Shown here piece after piece: positions 53,804 through 61,780 of a stretch of DNA of 64,000 nt. The notes under the pieces are model-generated. The model ran no database searches. It was not told where the DNA came from and worked only from the letters and a program-made list of their open reading frames with translations. The stretch is taken from contig CAZYVD010000009.1 of NCBI GenBank assembly GCA_964651045.1, positions 4,332-68,331 on the forward strand. The letters run 5' to 3'. Every line of letters starts with the position of its first letter. Position 1 is the stretch's first letter. The position numbers were made by a program, and so were the translations under genes. Source of the stretch: CAZYVD01 sp964651045 (GTDB lineage Bacteria > Zhuqueibacterota > QNDG01 > DSAB01).

Positions 53804-55051
53804 ATGAATGAGAAAAGAGAAAATCTATTTATTGTATATCTAATATCCTTCATCATTTTTGGAGTATCATGCAGAAGCGGTAATGTGGAGACTGGCCTTG
53901 ATAGAGTGGAAGATTATAAGGATTTATTTAGAAACAAAAGAGTCGGTATAATAACAAATAACACTGCATATGACAGAAACAACAGATATATTGTCGACAT
54001 TTTTAAAGAGATGAAGGATGTGAAGATAACGGCTATATTCACACCAGAACATGGTCTGGAGGGGAAAAAGGAGCCGGGAGAAAAAATAGATTACAGATCA
54101 GGAGTTTGGGGACTCGTTCCTGTTTACAGCCTGTATGGTAAAACATTGAAGCCCACAAAAGAGATGGTTGAGAATATTGATCTTTTTGTTTTTGACATAC
54201 AGGATATTGGTGCACGGTTCTATACATATATATGGACAATGGCTTTGGCAATGGAATCTGCAGCAGAGCATGGGAAGCGTTTTATCGTACTTGATCGTCC
54301 AAATCCGATCTCTGGTTTATATGTGGAAGGCAACATTCTTGAAGAAAAATTTTCATCGTTCGTGGGTCTCTATCCCATACCTGTAAGACACGGAATGACA
54401 GTAGGAGAACTGGCAGAGATGTTTAATCAACAGGGATGGCTTAAAAATGGACTGAAGGCAGATTTGTTTGTTGTAAAATTGAGAGGGTGGAGAAGATTCT
54501 ATTTCTATGATCAGACAGGACTCAGATTCATAAAGCCATCACCAAATATTCCGACACTTGAGTCTGCAATCATCTATCCAGGAACATGTTTGCTTGAGGG
54601 AACAAATGTTTCTGAGGGAAGGGGCACAAATTCGCCTTTTCTTCTATTTGGAGCGCCATGGATGGATGGTAAAAAGGTTTCTGCAAGGTTGAACGCACTA
54701 AGGCTTCCTGGCTTGAAATTTGTGAATGAGAAGTTCAGACCAGTATCGATTTTAGGTGTTGTTAAGAGTCCGAAATATTTGAATACAATATGCGATGGAT
54801 GCAGAATTATTATTCTTGATCGTACCAAAATTCGACCTTACTGGACAGGAATAAATATTGTGAACACAATATACAGGCTTTATCCTGAGAAATTTAAATG
54901 GTACAACCACCATTTTGATAATCTTTGCGGCAGTGCAAAGATTCGAAATGCAATAATAAATCGGACTGATCTTGAAAAATTGCACGATCAATGGTATCAT
55001 GATTTAAATAAATTTATTGAAATCAGAAATAAATATCTTTTTTATCAATAA
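53804..55051 (+). CDS. namZ: NamZ/DUF1343-family exo-beta-N-acetylmuramidase, lipoprotein
   Basis: 415 aa. N-terminal signal with lipobox-like GVSC (Cys about 23). The DUF1343 pattern is clear: VGIITNNTAYDRN, AIFTPEHGLEGKKEPGE, VPVYSLYGKTLKPTKEM, FDIQDIGARFYTYIWTMALAME, LDRPNPISG, PVRHGMTVGELAEMFN, and LLEGTNVSEGRGTNSPF. The characterised Bacteroidetes member NamZ removes N-acetylmuramic acid from peptidoglycan ends, so a role in wall recycling is likely. It starts 20 nt after the preceding terminator without a clear promoter. Confidence 0.85.
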   Translation: MNEKRENLFIVYLISFIIFGVSCRSGNVETGLDRVEDYKDLFRNKRVGIITNNTAYDRNNRYIVDIFKEMKDVKITAIFTPEHGLEGKKEPGEKIDYRSGVWGLVPVYSLYGKTLKPTKEMVENIDLFVFDIQDIGARFYTYIWTMALAMESAAEHGKRFIVLDRPNPISGLYVEGNILEEKFSSFVGLYPIPVRHGMTVGELAEMFNQQGWLKNGLKADLFVVKLRGWRRFYFYDQTGLRFIKPSPNIPTLESAIIYPGTCLLEGTNVSEGRGTNSPFLLFGAPWMDGKKVSARLNALRLPGLKFVNEKFRPVSILGVVKSPKYLNTICDGCRIIILDRTKIRPYWTGINIVNTIYRLYPEKFKWYNHHFDNLCGSAKIRNAIINRTDLEKLHDQWYHDLNKFIEIRNKYLFYQ

Positions 55052-55054
55052 ATG

Positions 55055-55083
55055 TTGATTTTTAGATGAATAATTGTTATACT
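55055..55083 (+). promoter_or_regulatory. Sigma-70 promoter for glycosyltransferase-COG2426-tRNA-Pro unit
   Basis: TTGATT, 17 nt, TATACT. Predicted start near 55090, 33 nt before ATG 55123. Confidence 0.65.
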
Positions 55084-55122
55084 ATGGCTGACTTTTATTA
55101 ATAGAGGGGATAATTTGCCTGC

Positions 55123-55842
55123 ATGAGGATAGGTGTTGTTATACCAGCATATAATGTAGGCAGTAGTTTAGATGCTGTTCTTTCAAAGGTTCTCAATCAT
55201 GTTCATAAAAAGTTTGTTTTTGTAGTGGACGATGGATCGAGTGATTCTACATATGATGTTGCAGAAAAGTCAGGAGTAAATTTCCTCAGACACGAGAAAA
55301 ACATGGGCAAGGGCGCTGCACTGAGAGATGGATTTCATCTTGCCCTTTGCAGTGGTATTGAGGCTGTATTTACTATAGATGGTGATGGACAGCACGATCC
55401 AGATTGTATTCCGGATTTTATAAATCTCATGAGGGAAGAGGCGAGTGATATAGTCTTGGGTGTTCGTCCATTAAAAATAAATAACATGTCTCTGGACAGG
55501 ATTGTTTCTAATAGATTGAGCTCTTTGATAATTTCGATGATAACCGGGAAATGGTTCAGGGACAGTCAGTGTGGCTTTCGTCTCATAAGATCAATGGTGC
55601 TCCAGAGAATGTTGTTGACCTCCAGTCATTATGAGATGGAAACAGAACTATTGATCAAGGCTGCGTGGATGGGATTTAAAATATCATTTTGTCCTATAAA
55701 ACAGATAAGGAATAGGGGGGGGAGCAGCATTATGAGATATAGAGATACAATCAGATTTTGTAAGTTAATTCTCAATTTAATAAAAGAGAGACTTTTTAAT
55801 AGAGACATTATAGAGTTGATTTCTTCACAGAGGCCGGAATAG
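55123..55842 (+). CDS. Family 2 glycosyltransferase (dolichyl-phosphate-mannose-synthase-like)
   Basis: 239 aa, GT-A fold. VVIPAYNVGSSLDAVL, the nucleotide-binding FVVDDGSSDST, NMGKGAALRDGF, the metal-binding TIDGDGQHDP (DxD-like) and SQCGFRLIR with HYEMETELLIKA. No C-terminal membrane helices, so it is the short soluble class that transfers sugar to a polyprenyl phosphate or to envelope glycans. The COG2426 gene begins at the next base. Confidence 0.85.
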   Translation: MRIGVVIPAYNVGSSLDAVLSKVLNHVHKKFVFVVDDGSSDSTYDVAEKSGVNFLRHEKNMGKGAALRDGFHLALCSGIEAVFTIDGDGQHDPDCIPDFINLMREEASDIVLGVRPLKINNMSLDRIVSNRLSSLIISMITGKWFRDSQCGFRLIRSMVLQRMLLTSSHYEMETELLIKAAWMGFKISFCPIKQIRNRGGSSIMRYRDTIRFCKLILNLIKERLFNRDIIELISSQRPE

Positions 55843-56352
55843 ATGAATGAAATTTTGCTTTTGATCGGAATAACGCTTATACCAATGCTGGAACTTAGGG
55901 CATCTATTCCGTTTGGGATTTTCAGCTTGAATGAGAGCCTGTCTTGGATTGCTGTGGTGATTGTTTGTATTATAACAAACATATTTTTAGGGTGGATAGT
56001 ATATATTATTCTTGGACCTGTGTTCAGTTTGTTTAGAAGGTGGAAGTGGTTTGATTCTGTTGTTTGGCCGATTCTCGAGAGAACAAGGAAGAGGATTCAT
56101 CCATATGTCGAAAAGTATGGAGAGCTTGGAGTTGCAGTTTTCATTGGGATTCCGCTTCCGGGTTCTGGAGTTTATACGGGTGCATTTGGTGCCTATCTAT
56201 TGGGAGTAGATAAAAGAAAGTTTGCTGTAGCAAATGTTATTGGTGTTTTTATTGCAGCAGCAGCGGTTTCGTTTTTATGTTTGTTAATAATGAATGGAGT
56301 TGTAAAAGAGAATAGCTGGATAAGTAGGTTGTTTTTACAGATAAAGGGATGA
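55843..56352 (+). CDS. COG2426/'small multi-drug export' family membrane protein
   Basis: 169 aa with about four membrane segments. LIPMLELRASIPFGI at the N-terminus and VAVFIGIPLPGSGVYTGAFGAYLLGVDKRKF in the middle are the family marks. Despite the family name, transport activity is not established for most members. It follows the glycosyltransferase without spacing and ends 11 nt before tRNA-Pro, which is probably processed from the same transcript. Confidence 0.8.
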   Translation: MNEILLLIGITLIPMLELRASIPFGIFSLNESLSWIAVVIVCIITNIFLGWIVYIILGPVFSLFRRWKWFDSVVWPILERTRKRIHPYVEKYGELGVAVFIGIPLPGSGVYTGAFGAYLLGVDKRKFAVANVIGVFIAAAAVSFLCLLIMNGVVKENSWISRLFLQIKG

Positions 56353-56363
56353 TTTTTTATTTT

Positions 56364-56438
56364 CGGGGCGTAGCGCAGTCCGGTCAGCGCGCATGCTTCG
56401 GGAGCATGAGGTCGAGGGTTCAAATCCCTCCGCCCCGA
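56364..56438 (+). tRNA. tRNA-Pro (CGG), island integration site
   Basis: 75 nt. Acceptor CGGGGCG/CGCCCCG, anticodon stem CATGC/GCATG with loop TTCGGGA (anticodon CGG), T arm GAGGG-TTCAAAT-CCCTC, discriminator A, CCA not encoded. Its 3' 34 nt plus eight following bases are repeated at 59940-59981. The terminator expected behind it now lies beyond that second copy. Confidence 0.95.
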
Positions 56439-56446
56439 CTGTTTTA
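56405..56446 (+). repeat. Direct repeat (attL-like) at 3' end of tRNA-Pro
   Basis: 42 bp beginning CATGAGGTCGAGGG and ending CCCCGACTGTTTTA, covering the anticodon-stem 3' side, T arm, acceptor 3' strand and eight flanking bases. Identical to 59940-59981. Confidence 0.92.
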
Positions 56447-56690
56447 AATTTAATATTTAGTTTTCTTTTATCCTTATATTAAATTGGCAAAGATAAGATC
56501 TTTTATAATTTTTAAAATTATAAATCACATTTCAATTTTGTAATTATTTTAAATACATACTATTGATTTAAGTTTATTTTAGTGTGGTTAGTTTTTGCCT
56601 AACTTATTCAGGATTTACAAACTATATGTAAGCTTATTTGAGTAAGCGAATAGAACTGAATACACCATGACAGGTGGATATTTCAGAATA

Positions 56691-58553
56691 TTAACTCTTG
56701 TTAAAATTCCATCCAAATATTATTTCTTGTATTCTATGTAAGTATTTTTTCTGTAATTCGTTTATCGCAGTGTTAAAAGAATCAACCTCACCCCCAGGGA
56801 CTTTTGGATATTTGCCAAGTTCCATTCCTTGTCTAGCTAATTCCCTACAGAATGCTTCTCCTACTAACTCAGCTAATAATAACCGTCCTTCTGGTGTTTC
56901 TGTCCCTTCAAGACCACTTTTAATAAACTTTGAGACTGATGGAAATTTTATATATACTCTGATAATCCCCTCTCTGTAAACCACTCTTTGTGGAGGGTTT
57001 ATAAGTTCATCTGAAATAATGTCTAAAATAAATCCTCCTTTTCTTCCAGTAATATTTCCTTTTTTCCTTTTCTTAAATGGAGCAACTTTTACTTTTGCTA
57101 AGGCAATTTCTTTACCTAAATTAACAGTTATATTTCCTTCTTCCCCTTTTCTCATTCCAACAACCTTAAAATACCTATACCAGATTTTTTCAGGAAACTT
57201 ACGGTGTTTTTCTAATTGCACTGTTGATGAAAGAGGCCTTATATCGACATTATCAGATTTTATATGAGCTTCTTGACCTTCATTATTTACTACTTTTGTC
57301 GGAGCATAAATTGAAAATACACGAGGTTTATTTTCCAGTATGTTTGCTACCTCGGGTTTTATTAGCAAACTTGTAATATTAGGTTCTGGATCGATGGGGA
57401 CTTCCGGAATTTCTTCAAGTTCTTGTTTAGCTAATCCATTAAGTAGATTACACAATTTTCTAAGCATCTTTTTAGTAGATTCATTTACTTCTTTTTCAGG
57501 ATTTCTTTCCAACATTTTTCTTTTGTCAAAGATTATGGGCTCTAAAACTCCCTCAATAGTTTTTGATAAAGCCTGACAGTATTCGTGACGCCATTCCAAA
57601 CCACCTCTATTTGGATCAATAATTTCTGTTTCTCCCTCTCTTAGCCTTTCTGCTAGTCTATCACATATTGCTTCGCCAAAGAAATAAAGCCCCGCAGGGT
57701 CATTTTCGAATTTAAATAATTGATTATCCAATATTGCGCCTTTGGTTTTTATTAAAATCCCTGCACGACCAAAGGGATTATTCTTTGGAGACTCCAAAGA
57801 TTCTGAGCTTTCATAAACTGTAATTTTAACTTTATCGCCAAATCCCGGTAGACTCAATTCTTCCTCGGCAACTTTTTTCTCTTTTGGGTATGAAAAGGAT
57901 AGCTTTGTTGTACTCTCTAATTCGCGTTTCAGGTCTTTAAATATTAATTTGATTTCTCTTTTTTGTGAAGATATTATATCCCTTAAAGCATAATGTCTTG
58001 ATATTTGTTCTTTAAACTTTTTGTATTCAGGAATTTTAATCCTTTCATTGGTTACCCTTATATTTACTTCCGTCCCATTCTGCTCAGTTGTGGATTTGCT
58101 TTCTCTTAATGCCTCATCATCGTATTTTGGTTTTTTTGTTTTTATATCAAACCATAATTTTGTCTTACAAAGTCTTCCATCCTTAACTGTTTTTATTTCT
58201 CCTTCACCTAAAGCTATTATAGTCTCTTTTAAACCTCTACCGAATAAACCTCTAACACTTTTCCCCAATTCAAATCCACTTGTTTCACTTCCGAAAACAA
58301 TTGCTTTTTTTAATCCCTCGTTTGTCATACCCTCAGCCCAATCTTTAACTTTTAAATTTTCGCAGATACCGCCTTTTTTTCTATCAACATAAACTTCTAT
58401 TTTTCCAAAAGCTTCTTTACGTTTCTCTTCCATTCGTTTATAACTATCGTCGCTATTTGTGACTAATTCAACAATACCGTCGACAAGATTTTTTATTGTT
58501 GCCTTTGCCAATTGTTCCACTATTCTTGGGTTTATTGGCAATTCTTTAGCCAT
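56691..58553 (-). CDS. GHKL (Hsp90/MORC-type) ATPase, island cargo
   Basis: 620 aa. The N-terminal Bergerat ATP site is intact: IVELVTNSDDSYKR (N box, Glu29, Asn33, Asp36), KDWAEGM (Asp71...Gly75, the DxGxG-type box) and RGLFGRGLKET (ATP lid, 101-111). The following 150 residues resemble the transducer part of GHKL proteins; the C-terminal half (about 330-620) is not recognised and contains two short beta-rich modules (ITSLLIKPEVANILENKPRVFSIYAPTKV; RKGGFILDIISDEL). No histidine-kinase, MutL endonuclease or topoisomerase motif is seen. Its ribosome-binding site GGAGGTG is made from the last codons of the upstream gene, so the two are translationally coupled. GHKL ATPases occur in restriction-linked (paraMORC) and phage-defence genes, which makes defence a reasonable but unproven guess. 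Confidence 0.8.
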   Translation of the reverse strand: MAKELPINPRIVEQLAKATIKNLVDGIVELVTNSDDSYKRMEEKRKEAFGKIEVYVDRKKGGICENLKVKDWAEGMTNEGLKKAIVFGSETSGFELGKSVRGLFGRGLKETIIALGEGEIKTVKDGRLCKTKLWFDIKTKKPKYDDEALRESKSTTEQNGTEVNIRVTNERIKIPEYKKFKEQISRHYALRDIISSQKREIKLIFKDLKRELESTTKLSFSYPKEKKVAEEELSLPGFGDKVKITVYESSESLESPKNNPFGRAGILIKTKGAILDNQLFKFENDPAGLYFFGEAICDRLAERLREGETEIIDPNRGGLEWRHEYCQALSKTIEGVLEPIIFDKRKMLERNPEKEVNESTKKMLRKLCNLLNGLAKQELEEIPEVPIDPEPNITSLLIKPEVANILENKPRVFSIYAPTKVVNNEGQEAHIKSDNVDIRPLSSTVQLEKHRKFPEKIWYRYFKVVGMRKGEEGNITVNLGKEIALAKVKVAPFKKRKKGNITGRKGGFILDIISDELINPPQRVVYREGIIRVYIKFPSVSKFIKSGLEGTETPEGRLLLAELVGEAFCRELARQGMELGKYPKVPGGEVDSFNTAINELQKKYLHRIQEIIFGWNFNKS

Positions 58554-58556
58554 TTT

Positions 58557-59183
58557 TCACCTCCTTTTTAAAAATTGTTTTTCACAAAATAAAAGAAAAT
58601 CTAACAATTGCTTCTCATTATAAGAGTGAGCAATTTCTTTATAGTATTTTAAGTTTTGCTTTAAAACTCTTAGAGGAGTCTCGAGGGTACACCTTAAAAG
58701 GTTTCTAAATTCTGCTTCAGATATTGAAAAATTATCGAGATTATTCAGATAATCTTTAAATGACTGGCTTGATTTTAGGTACTCAACCAACCTATCATCA
58801 GCACTTCTTCCAACAAATACCTTTCTTCCTTTCCGATTTACCATGTTCGCTTTTTCTAAAATTTCTTTTGTTTCTAGTGCTTTTTGCTTCCCGAATTCTG
58901 TAAGTAAAAAACGATCTTTTATGGTACCTACAACTAAACCCATCTCTCTTAATTTTCTTAATGGACGGTCAAATTTTAAAGAATCAGGCCATTCGGGATA
59001 TCGTCTGAAGGCAAAGACTCTGGGAAATTGTAAAAAACATTCTGCTACAAGCCTCTCAAAAGTGCAATTATCACCTCGCAGTGAAACTAGATAAATGCCA
59101 AACAAAATAAGGTTCCCCGTATTTATCCTAGTATATATTTCTTCATCATACTTTTTCTTACTTGGTTCATTCATTTTTATCAT
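58557..59183 (-). CDS. Probable winged-helix protein, partner of island ATPase
   Basis: 208 aa; family not recognised. The N-terminal half (about 20-110) has the helix-helix-helix-strand pattern of a winged helix: FERLVAECFLQFP, FDRPLRKLREMGLVVGTIKDRFLLTEFGKQKALE, where the 'LREMGLV...FLLTEFG' part is typical of such domains. The C-terminal half is charged and helical. No catalytic motif is visible. Its TGA is 3 nt before the ATPase ATG. ATG 59183 or ATG 59174 could be the start; neither has a strong ribosome-binding site. It may be the DNA-sensing or regulatory half of a two-gene system. Confidence 0.65.
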   Translation of the reverse strand: MIKMNEPSKKKYDEEIYTRINTGNLILFGIYLVSLRGDNCTFERLVAECFLQFPRVFAFRRYPEWPDSLKFDRPLRKLREMGLVVGTIKDRFLLTEFGKQKALETKEILEKANMVNRKGRKVFVGRSADDRLVEYLKSSQSFKDYLNNLDNFSISEAEFRNLLRCTLETPLRVLKQNLKYYKEIAHSYNEKQLLDFLLFCEKQFLKRR

Positions 59184-59939
59184 TTTCCATTAGTATTTCG
59201 ATATATCAATTAACTATTAAATTTAAGATTTTATAGAAAAAATGTAACAGGTTTGCAAAGTGCTTTAAATATTTATTGAAATCTTTTATCTCATTTATAT
59301 TTGCTGTTATTCAAAGTTGTTGTCTAAACAGCAAAAGGAATTACAATAAATACTTTAATTATTTTTCTCCTTTCCTAATATAGTCAATTTTACTTAATCT
59401 ATTAATTTAAAAATAGTTCTATAATGCTTACTTATTTTAAAGTATATCTAAATTATTCATATATAATATTTACCTATAATAAAACTTACTCGAATTAATA
59501 CTGTTAATACATTCTCAATTATATTTTTGCTTCCAGAACTAAAAAGATAATATGTTGATACCTTAATAAAAAAATACAATAAAAAATTTCATAATATTAA
59601 CAATAAACTATTGATTAATTTGAAGCAGGAATATTACAAACATGAGATTGCTTATATATATTGTAAAATTTTAAGAATGATATTAGGTTTTCATTATGGT
59701 AAAATTAATCTCGCTTTCGAATAAACTGTTTTAAAATCAGTTTGTAGGACTGTTATTAACAAGTTTAATTCTTGATATAAAGTGTAATGTAGAAAACATC
59801 CATAGATAAAATATATAATTTTATTATATAAAGTCAAGATAAAAAGCTGTAATGTGTTCTTACACAGAAAGTTAAAATAATATTGAAGAAATTTAAGTGA
59901 AATTATAAATTTTGTATGAAGTTAGATATTATTCTATAC
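59184..59939. other. AT-rich non-coding right arm of the island
   Basis: 756 bp with no ORF of any length that I can support, no tRNA and no obvious tandem repeat. Only the promoter at 59230-59258 is recognisable. Base composition is markedly more AT than the rest of the window. It could be a remnant of lost recombination genes, a cis-acting region for mobilisation, or a non-coding RNA locus. Confidence 0.7.
59230..59258 (-). promoter_or_regulatory. Sigma-70-type promoter for the island operon
   Basis: Minus strand TTGCAA, 17 nt, TATAAA. Predicted start near 59223, 40 nt ahead of the 208-aa gene. Confidence 0.6.
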
Positions 59940-59981
59940 CATGAGGTCGAGGGTTCAAATCCCTCCGCCCCGACTGTTTTA
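59940..59981 (+). repeat. Direct repeat (attR-like), tRNA-Pro 3' fragment
   Basis: Second copy of the 42-bp sequence at 56405. The bases before it (TTCTATAC) do not continue the tRNA, so this is not a second tRNA gene. A strong hairpin terminator begins ten bases further on. Confidence 0.92.
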
Positions 59982-59991
59982 TCTTAAAAAT

Positions 59992-60025
59992 AAAAAAGGG
60001 CGGCATGAACCGCCCTTTTATTTTA
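59992..60025. terminator. Bidirectional Rho-independent terminator
   Basis: AAAAAAGGGCGG, CATGAA loop, CCGCCCTTTTATTTT. T tracts on both strands let it end both the minus-strand M14 operon and, before island insertion, the tRNA-Pro transcript. Confidence 0.88.
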
Positions 60026-60040
60026 ATTATTTTAAAAAGT

Positions 60041-61780
60041 TTATTTGATCTCAACAACCAGTTTCTGATTTTTTGCCTTTAATGCATCATATGTAATAAC
60101 TGCCCTGCCCTTACCCTTTACAATCCACTGGATGTCTCTCTTGCCAAAAGCAGGAACATAAGAGAATATGATCCATGGACGATGTTCTACATAGTCTACT
60201 CTATCAAATACAGGATCCTGAACAATACCGCCAGAGATGACCTCTATGTTTTTTCCATCTATTCGGAATATGTCCTTTCGGGCAAGATTTTTTCTTAATG
60301 CGTTTGCCGAAAGCGTTGGAAGAGCACTCTTTCTGTTGCATGCACGAATTCGGATGCGGTAAAGATCGTCCCCAAGATTTTTCACTTCAAGAAGCTCGAG
60401 TTTAACATCAGGAGCATTACGGGCCGTGAATATGACAAGCGAGGCATTTCTGTGAACCATCTCCTGAATCATAAATTTAGGTGGTATGCGTGTTGTGAAT
60501 TTTTTCCATCCGCCTATTTCAATTTCTCCATACTGCGGATGTTTGAATTTTTTCCACTCCCTAAACATCACTCCTTGATTTACATTATCATTAAATTTCT
60601 GTTTTTCAATATCAGGCACACCACTAAAATAGGCAGCGTTTGGGTCATCTTTCTTCTCACCCGGTTTTCTATAAGCTTCCTGGCTGCTCATGAAGAGCTC
60701 TCCAACAAAACCATAAATCCCAAGATTGGAATACATCCACTCATCAAAGTCTCCGTATGTGGTATACATATCTTTTCCTCCAATGATGTATCTATAGCCA
60801 GGAATTATTTTTTCACCTTCTCTTCCAAGAAAGTCGTATACTCTCACATCGGTTGAAGGATAGATACCCGATAGTTTTGAGCCTGGTCCCCGAACGATGA
60901 GGCCGCCAGAGTTGTGAAATGCAAAGTTGAAACAGATGTTTGGCTTTGAAATGATAAAGTCGGAAATCGCTTTTGTTACCTTACCAGACATTGGAAAGTC
61001 ACCAGCTCCTGCCTGTACATAGGGAGGCTGCCACTTAAAACCATAGTTTCTGTTCATGTCTAGATAACCAGGCGGATCTTCATTAAGACGGCCATCTCCA
61101 TCGTTGTCGATTCCTTCGCTGCCGAGCAGGCGCCATTGGCCTTTTTCACCAGGCTTAACACGTACCATGACCCTCGGGTCGTCTGGATGGGTTTTCCAAC
61201 CTCCAAAGGGATCCTTTATTCTCATTTGTAGTATCTCACCATCGCCGTCCAGATCATCATAGTCGTCTTCATCCTTAAGGCCATCACGATCATCGTCATA
61301 TGGTACCCTTCCTGTCCTTCCTATATTATAGCCACCGGGATCAGTGAAGAATCTGGCCCGGCTGTCTACATTCACAATAGGAACAATATAGAAAGTTCTT
61401 GTATCGATTAACTTCTTTATCATCGGAATCTTATCGTATGAATCGAGCAGATACCAGGCCAGATAGAGGCAGACCTCTGTTGCCTGAATTTCGTTACCGT
61501 GTATCGTACCATCAACATATATGCCTGGTTTTTCTATATCTTTACCAGTCTTTGGATTGTATATTGTTAAGAGCCATATATCTCTTCCTTCCTCACTTTT
61601 GCCCAGTGAGCGCAGTTCTGTAAGATCGGGATAGCCCTTGTGCAGTTTATTTAGTGCTTCGATTACTGCTGGGCCGTCATAATAGTGGTCAAATGTGAGT
61701 TTAACATCACCTGCTGTCAGGTTAAACAGAAGAAATATATAGAAAACAATGGCTAAACTATAAATAGTAGGTCTTCTCAT
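60041..61780 (-). CDS. Exported M14 zinc carboxypeptidase
   Basis: 579 aa with signal peptide (about 1-24). Metal and catalytic residues are present: HxxE in GTIHGNEIQATE (His94, Glu97), the later His in FAFHNSGGL, and the catalytic Glu in YGFVGELFMSS. Two acidic calcium-binding-type loops are inserted between zinc ligands (DLDGDGEILQM and DNDGDGRLNED), with PYDDDRDGLKDEDDYDD before them. The C-terminal 140 residues form a beta-rich domain shared with the upstream paralogue. GGAGGTG precedes ATG 61780, which overlaps the upstream gene by 4 nt. Confidence 0.9.
   Translation of the reverse strand: MRRPTIYSLAIVFYIFLLFNLTAGDVKLTFDHYYDGPAVIEALNKLHKGYPDLTELRSLGKSEEGRDIWLLTIYNPKTGKDIEKPGIYVDGTIHGNEIQATEVCLYLAWYLLDSYDKIPMIKKLIDTRTFYIVPIVNVDSRARFFTDPGGYNIGRTGRVPYDDDRDGLKDEDDYDDLDGDGEILQMRIKDPFGGWKTHPDDPRVMVRVKPGEKGQWRLLGSEGIDNDGDGRLNEDPPGYLDMNRNYGFKWQPPYVQAGAGDFPMSGKVTKAISDFIISKPNICFNFAFHNSGGLIVRGPGSKLSGIYPSTDVRVYDFLGREGEKIIPGYRYIIGGKDMYTTYGDFDEWMYSNLGIYGFVGELFMSSQEAYRKPGEKKDDPNAAYFSGVPDIEKQKFNDNVNQGVMFREWKKFKHPQYGEIEIGGWKKFTTRIPPKFMIQEMVHRNASLVIFTARNAPDVKLELLEVKNLGDDLYRIRIRACNRKSALPTLSANALRKNLARKDIFRIDGKNIEVISGGIVQDPVFDRVDYVEHRPWIIFSYVPAFGKRDIQWIVKGKGRAVITYDALKAKNQKLVVEIK

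Larger units (their letters stand above)
56405..59981. mobile_element. 3.5-kb tRNA-Pro genomic island without integrase
   Basis: Bounded by 42-bp identical direct repeats, one completing the tRNA gene and one a tRNA fragment, the normal footprint of tyrosine-integrase insertion. Repeat-to-repeat unit is 3535 bp. It holds only two minus-strand genes (ATPase 56691-58553, winged-helix-like 58557-59183), about 244 bp of non-coding DNA on the left and about 756 bp of very AT-rich non-coding DNA on the right. No integrase or excisionase gene is seen, so the element must have been moved in trans or has lost its recombinase. Confidence 0.85.

Noticed and set aside
59940..59981. Possible second tRNA-Pro gene
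   Set aside because: Only the 3' part is present; there is no 5' acceptor strand, D arm or anticodon loop, so it is an attachment-site copy.
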